A DNA stretch of 34,267 nucleotides from CAYHZL01 sp964361075 (GCA_964361075.1 CAYHZL010000015.1:1-34267), one strand, 5' to 3'. Positions 25,503-32,770 are shown, counted from the stretch's first letter. The notes: generated by a model from the letters alone, not told the origin. A program made the numbers and translations.

Positions 25503-26546
25503 ATGGACACGAGATCATTCATCGAACGGGCAATACGCGGCAAAAAGGAAATACGGACGGCGGATATCGTAAAGGCGACCGGTGTTTCCAGACAATTTGC
25601 CAATAGAATACTTCAGGAATTCCAACACGAAAGAAAGCTTACGCGTATTGGAAAAAGTAATCGAGCCAGATATGTTGCCTCCTCAAAAAAAATAGTAGAA
25701 GCAACACAATTGAAGGAAACAGTATTCAATAGAACTTTTGTTAATAAACATCTTGAAGAAGATCAGGTTCTCGAACAAATTCACCGGCATACAGGAATTT
25801 TGCTTTCTCTTTCAAAAAATATCCAAAAAATAATTGAGTACGCATTCACAGAAATGCTGAATAATGCCATCGAGCATTCACAATCGAAAGAGATTCTCGT
25901 AAAGATGAAACGTTCAGATGACGGCATTACATTTACAGTGCTCGACCATGGGATTGGAATATTTCACAATATGATGATGACAAGAAAGTTAAAAAATGAA
26001 TTCGAAGCCATTCAGGACATTCTTAAAGGAAAACAAACAACAATGCCGGACAAACACAGCGGCGAGGGAATATTTTTTACATCAAAACTTGCCGATATAT
26101 TTTCAATTAAAAGTTTTAAAAAAACATTGTCTTTTGACAATACTATACACGATGTCTTTTTGACAAACAACACCACCTTACAAGGAACTCGAATTGATTT
26201 TTGGATCTCTTCATCTTCCAAAAAAAATATTTCCGATGTATTCCACCGGTATGCCGGAAATGAATTTGAATTTAGTACAACGGAAGTTGTTGTGGATTTG
26301 TATAAAATGAAGACGACGTTTGTTTCACGTTCACAAGCGCGGCGTATTCTCAGCGGTTTAGAAAGTTTCAAGAAAATTATTCTGGATTTTAAAAACACAG
26401 AGACGATTGGACAGGCATTTGCCGACGAAATATTCCGTGTGTGGAAAAACTACCATCCAGAGAAAGAAATAGAAGTCTGTAACGCAAACGAAAATGTTCA
26501 ATTTATGATTGACCATGTGAAACATCTCAATACAATTGTTACATGA
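25503..26546 (+). CDS. HTH - GHKL ATPase - STAS-like (DUF4325) regulator
   Basis: Single-chain regulator of 347 aa. Residues about 15-60 form a helix-turn-helix of winged type (ADIVKATGVSRQFANRILQEF). Residues about 95-235 are a GHKL/HATPase domain: N-box EMLNNAIEHS (117-126), G1 box DHGIGIF (148-154), G2 box HSGEGIFFTS (185-194). Residues about 255-335 match the STAS-like DUF4325 pattern (LDFKNTETIGQAFADEIFRVW). This joins an anti-sigma-type kinase fold and an antagonist-like fold, normally separate partner-switch proteins, to a DNA-binding head. No histidine-kinase H-box is visible. No clear Shine-Dalgarno precedes the ATG. The gene stands alone, flanked by terminators and repeats, and seems AT-richer than its neighbours, which suggests an accessory gene. 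Signal and targets are unknown. Confidence 0.85.
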   Translation: MDTRSFIERAIRGKKEIRTADIVKATGVSRQFANRILQEFQHERKLTRIGKSNRARYVASSKKIVEATQLKETVFNRTFVNKHLEEDQVLEQIHRHTGILLSLSKNIQKIIEYAFTEMLNNAIEHSQSKEILVKMKRSDDGITFTVLDHGIGIFHNMMMTRKLKNEFEAIQDILKGKQTTMPDKHSGEGIFFTSKLADIFSIKSFKKTLSFDNTIHDVFLTNNTTLQGTRIDFWISSSSKKNISDVFHRYAGNEFEFSTTEVVVDLYKMKTTFVSRSQARRILSGLESFKKIILDFKNTETIGQAFADEIFRVWKNYHPEKEIEVCNANENVQFMIDHVKHLNTIVT

Positions 26547-26550
26547 ATTA

Positions 26551-26656
26551 AATATCCACGCCGCAAGCGGCGAGGTATTTGTCATGACCGCGAAGGCAGA
26601 CATCCATTTCGTGGATTCAGGCTTTCGCCGGAATGACAATACGAGCGTGGGATATT
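26551..26656. repeat. Dispersed repeat with inverted ends
   Basis: AATATCCACGC at 26551-26561 is matched in inverted form by GCGTGGGATATT at 26645-26656 with one extra base. Inside are CGCCGCAAGCGGCG and the pair GTCATGACCGCGAAGGCAGA / CTTTCGCCGGAATGAC. It fills the gap between the GHKL gene and the dehydrogenase and has no coding potential. Confidence 0.7.
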
Positions 26657-26681
26657 AAAACCAAAAGAGAATAAATAATTT

Positions 26682-27656
26682 ATGAACATTGTCGTTTTAG
26701 ACGGTTACACAACGAATCCCGGTGACTTGGATTGGCAAGCGCTTCAATCGCTCGGTCGTTGCACCATTTATGATCGAACACCGAAAGAATTAATTGTAGC
26801 GCGCGCTGCCGATGCAGAAATTCTTCTCACAAATAAAACTCTTCTTTTTGAAAAGACACTTGCTCAACTTCCAAAATTACAGTACATCGGCTTGCTTTCC
26901 ACTGGCGTGAACGCTGTTGATGTAACTGCCGCGTGGAAGAAAAATATTATTGTAACACATGTTCCGGCGTATGGTACGGATTCTGTCGCGCAGCATGTCT
27001 TTGCGTTGTTGTTCGAATTAACAAACCACGTTGGAGATCATGCGGCAAGCGTGCGCAACGGCGAATGGTCGCAGAGTGAAGATTTTTGTTACTGGCATTT
27101 TCCTCTTGTTGAACTTGCAGGAAAAAATTTTGGTATTATCGGATTTGGAAATACAGGGCAAGCCGTTGCAAAAATTGCAAGCGCACTGGGAATGAATGTT
27201 TTGGTTTTAACACGTTCTCCGGAAAAACACAAAACTTCACAGGTTTTTAAAAACTGCGATGTTTCATTTGTTGATTCCCACACTCTTTTTTCAACATCAG
27301 ATGTCATCTCGCTTCATTGTGCTTTAACTGAAGAAACAACACATCTCATCAATTCAGAGCGTCTTGCAATGATGAAACCGAACGCGTATCTCATCAACAC
27401 CAGCCGCGGCGGAATTGTTGATGAAGATGCGCTTGCCGCGGCGTTGAATGCAGAAAAAATTGCCGGCGCCGGACTTGATGTGCTTTCAACCGAACCGCCA
27501 AAAATTACTAACCCGTTGCTCGCAGCAAAAAATTGTTTCATCACGCCGCATATTGCATGGGCAACTTTTTCTGCACGTCAGCGGCTGATGAACATCGTTG
27601 TTAAAAACGTACAAGCATTTTTGGAAAACAAACCAATTAATGTGGTACATACATAA
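26682..27656 (+). CDS. D-2-hydroxyacid dehydrogenase, glycerate dehydrogenase-like
   Basis: NAD(P)H-dependent cytoplasmic reductase of the D-isomer-specific 2-hydroxyacid dehydrogenase family, probably acting on hydroxypyruvate/glycerate. The 324-aa product has the cofactor loop GFGNTG (154-159) and the catalytic trio Arg242 (NTSRGG), Glu271 (LSTEPP) and His290. The TPHIAWAT phrase around the histidine, with its tryptophan, is typical of glycerate dehydrogenases. AAAGAGA precedes the ATG at 26682. The substrate is inferred from that motif only; phosphoglycerate or lactate dehydrogenase activity is less likely given the length. Confidence 0.92.
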   Translation: MNIVVLDGYTTNPGDLDWQALQSLGRCTIYDRTPKELIVARAADAEILLTNKTLLFEKTLAQLPKLQYIGLLSTGVNAVDVTAAWKKNIIVTHVPAYGTDSVAQHVFALLFELTNHVGDHAASVRNGEWSQSEDFCYWHFPLVELAGKNFGIIGFGNTGQAVAKIASALGMNVLVLTRSPEKHKTSQVFKNCDVSFVDSHTLFSTSDVISLHCALTEETTHLINSERLAMMKPNAYLINTSRGGIVDEDALAAALNAEKIAGAGLDVLSTEPPKITNPLLAAKNCFITPHIAWATFSARQRLMNIVVKNVQAFLENKPINVVHT

Positions 27657-27677
27657 TTTTTGTTACAGGAGTATTGA

Positions 27678-28097
27678 ATGAAAAACTCAATTCTATTTTT
27701 ACTGTTCATCGTGTGCGCGCAACTGTACGCACAAAATCCTGACGGCAACAATGCATCGCTTCATATTACGCCGGCGTGGCTTTGGGGAAATGCAAATTAT
27801 TCCCGCAATACATCTATCTACTATCCGCAATCAGAGACTATGTATCCACAACTTGTAACAACAAAAGATTCCGGAAAATTAGATTATCCGTTTGCTTTTG
27901 GAATTGATGTCATGCTTAAAATTCCAACAGCATCGTATCTCACGATGAGTGTTTCGTATTCATTCAATCAGAAATTTGAACAGTTTGATAAAACAACAAT
28001 TGTGAATCCATATTTTTCACAATATTGGTCGCTCAATGGAAATGTTCACAAAATAAGTTTCACCGCAAGTATTTATAATCTGTTTTCCATTTACTAA
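27678..28097 (+). CDS. Small secreted protein, possible outer-membrane beta-barrel
   Basis: No family recognised. The 139-aa product starts with a clear signal peptide (MKNSILFLLFIVCAQLYAQ, cleavage after AYAQ-type site near residue 19). The mature part has alternating polar/aromatic stretches (YLTMSVSYSFNQKF, HKISFTASIYNLFSIY) and ends in an aromatic residue, as many outer-membrane barrel proteins do. It is short for a full barrel, so it may be an eight-strand barrel at most or a fragment. AGGAG at 27667-27671 gives a good ribosome-binding site. It lies 21 bp after the dehydrogenase and 8 bp before the Nudix gene, so all three are probably co-transcribed. Confidence 0.75.
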   Translation: MKNSILFLLFIVCAQLYAQNPDGNNASLHITPAWLWGNANYSRNTSIYYPQSETMYPQLVTTKDSGKLDYPFAFGIDVMLKIPTASYLTMSVSYSFNQKFEQFDKTTIVNPYFSQYWSLNGNVHKISFTASIYNLFSIY

Positions 28098-28105
28098 TCA
28101 ACGCA

Positions 28106-28645
28106 ATGCACAGAAATTTTCTCCTCGAAAAACTTCGCAGTCATACAACATCCGATGCTCATGAAGAAAAAATGCGTCGTAACACTATTGCATTTATTGA
28201 ACAACATGGCAATTGTTTCGAGCGCTCGCTTTCCATCGGACATATTACCGGTTCCGCTCTGATTGTGAATGCAGAACGCACGCATACACTGTTAACCCAT
28301 CATTTTAAATTGAATAAATGGCTGCAACTTGGCGGACATTCAGACGGCGACCCAAATACTGTGAATGTAGCGCTTCGCGAAGCGCAAGAAGAATCCGGCA
28401 TTCAGAATATTAAAATCCTTTCTGAAAATATTTTTGATGTGGACATGCATCTCATTCCCGCACGCAAGAGTGATCCGGAACATTTTCATTATGACATTCG
28501 CTTTTTATTTGAAGCCGACAGTTCGCTTCCCTTCACCGTAAGCCGTGAATCGAACGAACTTGCATGGGTAGAGTTAAAAAAAATTGAAGACTATACACAG
28601 GAAGAATCTATCCTGCGGATGGTAAGAAAACTGTCCTCCAAATAA
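28106..28645 (+). CDS. Nudix hydrolase
   Basis: Predicted cytoplasmic pyrophosphohydrolase of 179 aa. The Nudix helix is REAQEESG, preceded by GGHSDGDPNTVNVAL. The upstream glutamate of the GX5EX7REUXEEXGU box is not in its normal place: the position is proline, with aspartates nearby. The metal-binding REXXEE core is intact, so activity is likely. An N-terminal helical extension of about 45 residues precedes the Nudix fold. Substrate cannot be predicted. It follows the secreted protein gene by 8 bp. Confidence 0.9.
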   Translation: MHRNFLLEKLRSHTTSDAHEEKMRRNTIAFIEQHGNCFERSLSIGHITGSALIVNAERTHTLLTHHFKLNKWLQLGGHSDGDPNTVNVALREAQEESGIQNIKILSENIFDVDMHLIPARKSDPEHFHYDIRFLFEADSSLPFTVSRESNELAWVELKKIEDYTQEESILRMVRKLSSK

Positions 28646-28812
28646 AATAATTTGCTTCTCTGCAGAGGCTTCGATACATTACAATGTGTAAACGAAAGCT
28701 TCCGAGATAAAACAAAAATGTATTTTCTGCACATCGAAATATATTCTACATGTTGCGACTTGCAGACGGCAGCACAAGCTCAAAAAAATTTAATTACCAA
28801 AAGGAGATTACA

Positions 28813-29178
28813 ATGAACATTTTTGTCGGCAATTTATCGCGCGAAGCTACAGAAGATGATTTAAAGCAAGCGTTTGAAGCGTTTGGCAAGGTAGATACTG
28901 TTACGATTATCAAAGATAAATTCAGCGGCGAGGCAAAAGGTTTTGCTTTTGTCGAAATGCCGGTACTTACCGAAGCGCAGGCAGCAATGACCGGATTAAA
29001 CGGTAAAGATTTAAAGAACCGCGCACTGACGGTGAATGAAGCAAAACCCCGCACTGAAAATAAAAGAAGCGGCGGACGTGGTGGTTTTGGCGGCGGTGGT
29101 GGTTATGGTGGCGGCGGTGGAAGAGATAATAGAAGCAGAGATCGCGGCGGAAAAGAACGTGGCGGAAACCGTTACTAA
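28813..29178 (+). CDS. RRM-type RNA-binding protein with glycine-rich tail
   Basis: Bacterial single-RRM protein resembling cyanobacterial Rbp and plant glycine-rich proteins. From the ATG at 28813, preceded by AAGGAG at 28801-28806, the product is 121 aa. RNP2 is IFVGNL (3-8) and RNP1 is KGFAFVEM (about 41-48), giving the aromatic side chains that stack on RNA. The tail is rich in GGRGGFGGGGG and RG/RD pairs. Such proteins act as RNA chaperones or mRNA binders, often cold-induced. The 167-bp leader (28646-28812) has several short palindromes, for example CTCTGCAGAG near 28656, and no gene. Confidence 0.95.
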   Translation: MNIFVGNLSREATEDDLKQAFEAFGKVDTVTIIKDKFSGEAKGFAFVEMPVLTEAQAAMTGLNGKDLKNRALTVNEAKPRTENKRSGGRGGFGGGGGYGGGGGRDNRSRDRGGKERGGNRY

Positions 29179-29202
29179 TATTTTATAAAGTTACATTTTT
29201 AT

Positions 29203-29240
29203 ACAGGCGATGGCACACACCATCGCCTGTATTATTTTAT
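29203..29240 (+). terminator. Intrinsic terminator after the RRM gene
   Basis: ACAGGCGATGG (29203-29213) and CCATCGCCTGT (29220-29230) form an 11-bp perfect stem with a 6-base loop, followed by ATTATTTTAT. It ends 52 bases after the stop codon. Confidence 0.8.
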
Positions 29241-29293
29241 GCCAAGCCGATGTGTGCTGGTATATTGATGCAGACACAATGTAAATGATTTGC

Positions 29294-29389
29294 ATGAGTA
29301 TGAAACGAAAAGTCATTGTCTATGTTGCCGCAAGCACCGATGGTCTCATCGTCAAAAAATTAAATAAATTTCTTGGAGTTCAACAATAA
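29294..29389 (+). pseudogene. Stub of a RibD/DHFR-like reductase gene
   Basis: A 31-codon frame begins MSMKRKVIVYVAASTDGLI, which matches the usual start of RibD C-terminal/dihydrofolate-reductase-like proteins (RKVIVYIAxSLDGFIA). After DGLI the similarity stops, and the frame ends in VKKLNKFLGVQQ and TAA. The rest of the domain is absent, so a deletion or recombination probably joined the stub to tag. The TAA overlaps the presumed start of tag (ATAA), so the stub could act as a leader peptide. Short length keeps confidence moderate. Confidence 0.5.
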
Positions 29390-29943
29390 AAACACGATGC
29401 GCATGGTGCGGAAGCGATCCGCTGTACACAATGTATCACGATCTTGAGTGGGGCGTTCCCGTTCACGATGACAGAAAATTATTTGAGATGCTGATTCTTG
29501 AAGGGGCGCAAGCCGGATTAAGCTGGATTACCATACTGCGCAAACGTGATAATTATCGAAAAGCATTTGATAATTTTAATGTGAATAAAATCGCAAAGTA
29601 TGATAAAAAGAAAATCAATCAGTTGTTGAACAACGAAGGCATCATTCGCAATCGTTTAAAAATTGCCGCAACAATTATCAATGCACAATTATTTTTAGAA
29701 GTGCAGAAAGAATTTGGAAGTTTCGACACATACATTTGGCAATTTGTCGGCGGCAAACCGATTGTCAATACCAGAAAATCAATAAAAGAAATTCCCCCGA
29801 CAACACCCGAATCTGATACAATAAGCAAAGATTTGAAGAAACGCGGATTCAAATTTGTCGGCTCAACAATCTGCTATGCATTCATGCAGGCAGTCGGTAT
29901 GGTGAACGACCACACGGCAGATTGTTTTCGGTATAAGAAATAA
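29386..29943 (+). CDS. tag: DNA-3-methyladenine glycosylase I, apparent ATA start
   Basis: Base-excision glycosylase that removes 3-methyladenine from alkylated DNA. Reading from 29389 gives KTRCAWCGSDPLYTMYHDLEWG, which aligns with the E. coli Tag N-terminus MERCGWVSQDPLYIAYHDNEWG, including zinc-ligand Cys4 and His17. GLSWITIL and the C-terminal KRGFKFVGSTICYAFMQ and NDHTADCF (remaining His/Cys zinc ligands) are present. The first ATG in frame is 29431, which would remove the N-terminal cysteine. The codon where ATG is expected is ATA (29386-29388), preceded by TTGGAG at good spacing. Either AUA is used, or this is a start mutation or a sequence error. With that start the length is 185 aa, as normal. 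Confidence 0.85.
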   Translation: MKTRCAWCGSDPLYTMYHDLEWGVPVHDDRKLFEMLILEGAQAGLSWITILRKRDNYRKAFDNFNVNKIAKYDKKKINQLLNNEGIIRNRLKIAATIINAQLFLEVQKEFGSFDTYIWQFVGGKPIVNTRKSIKEIPPTTPESDTISKDLKKRGFKFVGSTICYAFMQAVGMVNDHTADCFRYKK

Positions 29944-29961
29944 TTATTACAATTTTTTTCA

Positions 29962-30345
29962 TTACACAGCCGCAATTACTTTTTCTAATTTTGCGCGCAC
30001 TTCTTTTGCAATTGGTTCTATTGCAGGATTGTCAATCAGCGCACCCATTGATAATGGATCGAATGCGGCGACAATTGTCTTTCCCTCTTTTTCATAGACA
30101 ATAACATTGCATGGTAAGAGCAAGCCAATCTGTTCTTCTGCTTGCAAAACTTTATGAGCAAACAAAGGATTGCATGCACCGAGGATGATGTATTTCGTAA
30201 AATCTACATCAAGTTTTTTTTTCAATGTTTCTTTCACATCAATTGTAGTCAGAACACCGAATCCTTCGTTTTTTAATTCTGCAGTAACTTTTTCAATCGC
30301 TTGTTCGTACGAAAGCGGTACCGTTTTTGAAATGCCGTAATTCAT
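29962..30345 (-). CDS. DUF302 family protein
   Basis: Small soluble protein of the DUF302 family (127 aa). Family features visible are the N-terminal SYEQAIEKVTAELKNEGFGVLTTIDV block, the ILGACNPLFAHKVL motif with its conserved cysteine, LLPCNVIVYE with a second cysteine, and the final helical region. Biochemical role is not established; relatives often sit beside sulfur, heme or thioredoxin-like genes. It is the last gene of a minus-strand set led by an ECF sigma factor and starts 9 bp after osmC. It converges with tag, leaving 18 bp. Confidence 0.92.
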   Translation of the reverse strand: MNYGISKTVPLSYEQAIEKVTAELKNEGFGVLTTIDVKETLKKKLDVDFTKYIILGACNPLFAHKVLQAEEQIGLLLPCNVIVYEKEGKTIVAAFDPLSMGALIDNPAIEPIAKEVRAKLEKVIAAV

Positions 30346-30354
30346 AAGAGTATG

Positions 30355-30801
30355 TTATGATAAGTGAATTGTTGGTTCGATAACAATGCTGGTGGTCATT
30401 GAATTGCCGATCAGACAATGTTCGTGCGCTTTATGAAATAATTCTTCAACACGTTCGTTTGTCCAACTTGCATCAACAGTAACAACAGGTGTAATAATTA
30501 TTTTAGTGAAACGATATTTGCCGTCAACAAATTCCAAAAATCCTTCTGCTGAACTTGCGTACGATTTCAACGGAAGCTGATTGCGTTCGCCAAACGAGAG
30601 AAATGTGGACATCGTGCACATTTCAACTGATGCAACAAAGAAATCTTCCGGAGTCCACTTGCCCGCAACTCCCTTAAATTCCGGAGGACTGGAAATGGCA
30701 ATGGTCGGTTTTCCTTCTGCTGAAAGTGCGCCTTGGCGCGCTTCATTCCATTCAACCGATGTGTGATAAGTAAATGTTTTATATTTTCTTGCTGGTTCCA
30801 T
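30355..30801 (-). CDS. OsmC/Ohr family thiol peroxidase-like protein
   Basis: 148-aa member of the OsmC fold, which reduces organic hydroperoxides or handles sulfane sulfur through a cysteine pair. The two family cysteines are present: Cys62 in VEMCTMSTF and Cys129 in HEHCLIGNS. This spacing and the KWTPEDFFVAS phrase are typical. Whether it acts on peroxides or polysulfides is unclear; the neighbouring rhodanese, thioredoxin and DUF6132 genes favour a sulfur/thiol role. The gap to the upstream gene is one base. Confidence 0.92.
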   Translation of the reverse strand: MEPARKYKTFTYHTSVEWNEARQGALSAEGKPTIAISSPPEFKGVAGKWTPEDFFVASVEMCTMSTFLSFGERNQLPLKSYASSAEGFLEFVDGKYRFTKIIITPVVTVDASWTNERVEELFHKAHEHCLIGNSMTTSIVIEPTIHLS

Positions 30802-30802
30802 T

Positions 30803-31033
30803 TTATTTTTCCGTTTCTATTTTTTGAGTTTGAGATTGTGTATTGCTCGGCACAAGCAGCGCGCCCAGCATTGCACCATACACTGTGCTGATGTAGGGAT
30901 TACTGGTGATTGCGCATGTACCCGATGCACATCCGACAAAGTAGTAATATGCAAATCCGCCGCACGCACCAAGTACCGGGAAAAGAATTCGTTTGAAATA
31001 TTTTTTTGTTACGAGCGTTTGTAAAAATTCCAT
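30803..31033 (-). CDS. Small membrane protein, DUF6132-like
   Basis: From the ATG at 31033, with GGAGG nine bases before it, the product is 76 aa. It shows a glycine-rich helix, the motif FVGCASGTCAITSNPY with two cysteines, and a second helix (VYGAMLGALLV), the pattern I associate with DUF6132. The cysteine loop lies at a membrane face. The start codon lies inside the 3' end of the rhodanese gene (25-bp overlap), so translation is likely coupled. A longer reading start upstream would have no ribosome-binding site and is less likely. Function unknown, but usually beside rhodanese genes. Confidence 0.85.
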   Translation of the reverse strand: MEFLQTLVTKKYFKRILFPVLGACGGFAYYYFVGCASGTCAITSNPYISTVYGAMLGALLVPSNTQSQTQKIETEK

Positions 31034-31395
31034 TCGGCAATTCCTCCGCGCAAATTTGCAACAGTGTAACCTGCTTTTTTCAATGTTGATGCCGCCGAAA
31101 TACTTCTGCTTCCGGATTGGCAATAGCAAATAATTTCTTTTGAATTATGTTTTTTCAATTCATTCACGCGCGACGATAATTCGTGCAACGGAATATGAAA
31201 TGAACCTTGTATCAAGCTCGATTTTCGTTCACCTGCCGTGCGAACATCAAGTAGCACACTTCGTCCCGACTTCATGCGTTCTTCAATATCTGCAGGAACA
31301 TACTGTGTAATGGAACGTTGCAGTACCATTCTTTTGATATAAAAGAATGCAACAATACCCAGCATTGCATACATAAAAATTTCTGAACCACTCAA
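31009..31395 (-). CDS. Membrane-anchored rhodanese-like sulfurtransferase
   Basis: 128-aa protein with one N-terminal membrane helix (about 5-21) followed by a single rhodanese domain. The active-site loop is CQSGSRS with Cys92, plus the LLDVRTAGE and RGGIAEW family phrases. It would carry sulfane sulfur as a persulfide. The start is TTG at 31395, chosen because AAAGGAG lies eight bases upstream; the next ATG at 31374 would clip the helix. It overlaps the DUF6132 gene. Confidence 0.93.
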   Translation of the reverse strand: MSGSEIFMYAMLGIVAFFYIKRMVLQRSITQYVPADIEERMKSGRSVLLDVRTAGERKSSLIQGSFHIPLHELSSRVNELKKHNSKEIICYCQSGSRSISAASTLKKAGYTVANLRGGIAEWNFYKRS

Positions 31396-31413
31396 ATTCT
31401 ATTCTCCTTTTAA

Positions 31414-31543
31414 GGGCAGTTCTAAAAATTCATTGTTTCACCGCCGAGGCGCAAAGAAAACAACTATTAAAGCATAATAAAATCAATACTTTGCGACTTC
31501 GCGTCTTTGCGAGAAATTTTTTTTTCAATTTATAGAACCGTCC
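31414..31543. repeat. MITE-like repeat inside the thiol operon
   Basis: Imperfect inverted ends: GGGCAGTTCTAAAAATT (31414-31430) against AATTTATAGAACCGTCC (31527-31543). The interior holds CCGCCGAGGCGCAAAG and CTTTGCGACTTCGCGTCTTTGCGAG, which recalls a common dispersed repeat. It lies between the fmdB-like gene, ending 2 bp after that gene's stop, and the rhodanese gene, and opens the only large gap in this half of the operon. Confidence 0.65.
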
Positions 31544-31544
31544 T

Positions 31545-31778
31545 TTAATTTACGTTGCACGACCCGCCGCAACATCCGCCGGTTTCGCATGTGTCGCTGC
31601 CGTACGATTTGTATTCTGATGAACTTCCGCCAATTGCAACGCTCGAAATAGACATTAATTTTTTTGCGTGCTTCGAACCGCATGAAGGACATACAATATC
31701 CTCTTCTTGTTCCCGCACTTTATGTAAAACATCGTACTTTGTTTTGCACTCTTCACAGCGATAATCATAAATTGGCAT
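31545..31778 (-). CDS. FmdB-type zinc ribbon protein
   Basis: 77-aa protein beginning MPIYDYRCEECKTKYD, the standard start of FmdB/zinc-ribbon regulatory proteins. The ribbon is CEEC and CPSC (with spacing of about 20 residues). The tail is rich in Ser, Gly and Cys (GGCCGGSC). Role is not established; the family name comes from a formamidase regulator, and a metal or redox role is possible. It lies 18 bp downstream of trxA. Confidence 0.9.
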   Translation of the reverse strand: MPIYDYRCEECKTKYDVLHKVREQEEDIVCPSCGSKHAKKLMSISSVAIGGSSSEYKSYGSDTCETGGCCGGSCNVN

Positions 31779-31796
31779 CGTTGTTCTCCGATATAA

Positions 31797-32162
31797 TTAA
31801 TTTGTTGAAACAGTTAACAGCTCTTGTTCGATGGCTTGCTTCAAACTTGTTTTTGGCAACGCACCAACTGCCATTTTTGGCTGACCGGTTTTGGGAATAA
31901 AAAGAAGTGACGGAATACTTTGAATACCAAAAGCTTGTGCAAGCTCTTGCTCGTCTTCGGTGTTCACTTTATAAAAATTAACTTTGCCGGCATACTCGGT
32001 GGAAAGCTCATCAATCACAGGACCAACCATGCGGCACGGACCGCACCATGGCGCCCAGAAATCAATCACCGCCGGTAATTCGCCTTCAAATTTCCAATCT
32101 TTATTTTTTTCAAAATTAAAAACTTTTTCTAGAAAAGCTTGTTTTGTTAAATGCTCTGCCAT
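31797..32162 (-). CDS. trxA: Thioredoxin
   Basis: 121-aa cytoplasmic disulfide reductase. The active site WCGPC is at residues 39-43 (DFWAPWCGPCRM), and the cis-proline segment SIPSLLFIPKTG follows. The N-terminal extension is slightly longer than in E. coli TrxA. No signal peptide. It lies within the sigma-factor-led thiol set, between DUF2892 (30 bp) and fmdB-like (18 bp) genes, and would be the electron donor for the operon's thiol enzymes. A second housekeeping thioredoxin may exist elsewhere, so the gene symbol is by family. Confidence 0.95.
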   Translation of the reverse strand: MAEHLTKQAFLEKVFNFEKNKDWKFEGELPAVIDFWAPWCGPCRMVGPVIDELSTEYAGKVNFYKVNTEDEQELAQAFGIQSIPSLLFIPKTGQPKMAVGALPKTSLKQAIEQELLTVSTN

Positions 32163-32192
32163 ACTATGTATTTCCTTTTTTAAGATACAATG

Positions 32193-32405
32193 TTATTTAC
32201 TGTTTAATTTTTCTGTTTCAATTTTTGGTTTTGTTGAAATACCCAGCGCAAAATATATTGGACAGAAATTTAAAAATGCTGTCGCAATAAAAATAATGCC
32301 TGTTAATCCCCACAAAGTTTGCGGACCAACAACTGTAAGCGAAAGCAAAACAACGCCAAGAATGATTCGCGCAATGCGATCTACTGAATGAATATTTTGT
32401 TTCAT
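32193..32405 (-). CDS. DUF2892-type small membrane protein
   Basis: From the ATG at 32405, with AAAGGAG six bases before it, the product is 70 aa: MKQNIHSVDRIARIILG followed by two membrane helices (ILGVVLLSLTVVG and WGLTGIIFIATAFLNFCPIY). The RIxRxxLG start and the FCP motif in the second helix are typical of DUF2892 proteins, which occur fused to or beside rhodaneses (as in YgaP). Its tail contains KIETEK, also found at the end of the DUF6132 protein. A longer start upstream is unlikely. Confidence 0.9.
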   Translation of the reverse strand: MKQNIHSVDRIARIILGVVLLSLTVVGPQTLWGLTGIIFIATAFLNFCPIYFALGISTKPKIETEKLNSK

Positions 32406-32482
32406 ACTATACTCCTTTATGTATCGTGAAAATATATCTGTGGTTCCTTTGTGTATATGATGCAGGAACAATACAAAAGGAT

Positions 32483-32767
32483 TCAGCTTTTTTTCTTTGT
32501 GGACGATTTTTTCAAGGCAGGTTTTAACGAAAGCACTGCAATTAATTTTTTTACAGATTTTGGAGATGACGGCAGCGTGGGATAGTGTTGGTAAAACGAG
32601 ACTGTTTTTTTCAATGAGTCGAGATATGCGGTGCAATTATCGCACTGCTCGATATGTTTGCGAATTTCTTTACACGCCGGCGAATCCAACGTAGAATCTA
32701 AATTCTCGCAAATAAAATGGAATGCATCATTACAAGTAAGCGTATGTGTATGGTGATGTGTGCTCAT
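32483..32767 (-). CDS. Zinc-finger anti-sigma factor
   Basis: 94-aa protein with an N-terminal His-rich segment and the zf-HC2 pattern HIEQCDNC (His-x3-Cys-x2-Cys), with a second Cys/His region upstream. There is no membrane helix, so it is a soluble ZAS-type anti-sigma factor, as in thiol-responsive pairs such as RsrA. The lysine-rich tail follows. It starts 3 bases after the ECF sigma stop, the standard sigma/anti-sigma pair. It is predicted to hold the sigma factor inactive until thiol oxidation releases zinc; this is inference. Confidence 0.85.
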   Translation of the reverse strand: MSTHHHTHTLTCNDAFHFICENLDSTLDSPACKEIRKHIEQCDNCTAYLDSLKKTVSFYQHYPTLPSSPKSVKKLIAVLSLKPALKKSSTKKKS

Positions 32768-32770
32768 AAA

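Noticed and set aside
30803..31129. Longer form of the DUF6132-like protein (108 aa)
   Set aside because: The additional 32 residues lie wholly inside the rhodanese gene in another frame, and the internal ATG at 31033 has a strong GGAGG site.
32193..32636. Longer form of the DUF2892 protein (147 aa)
   Set aside because: The extra N-terminal part overlaps the anti-sigma gene and the ATG at 32405 has an ideal ribosome-binding site and family start.
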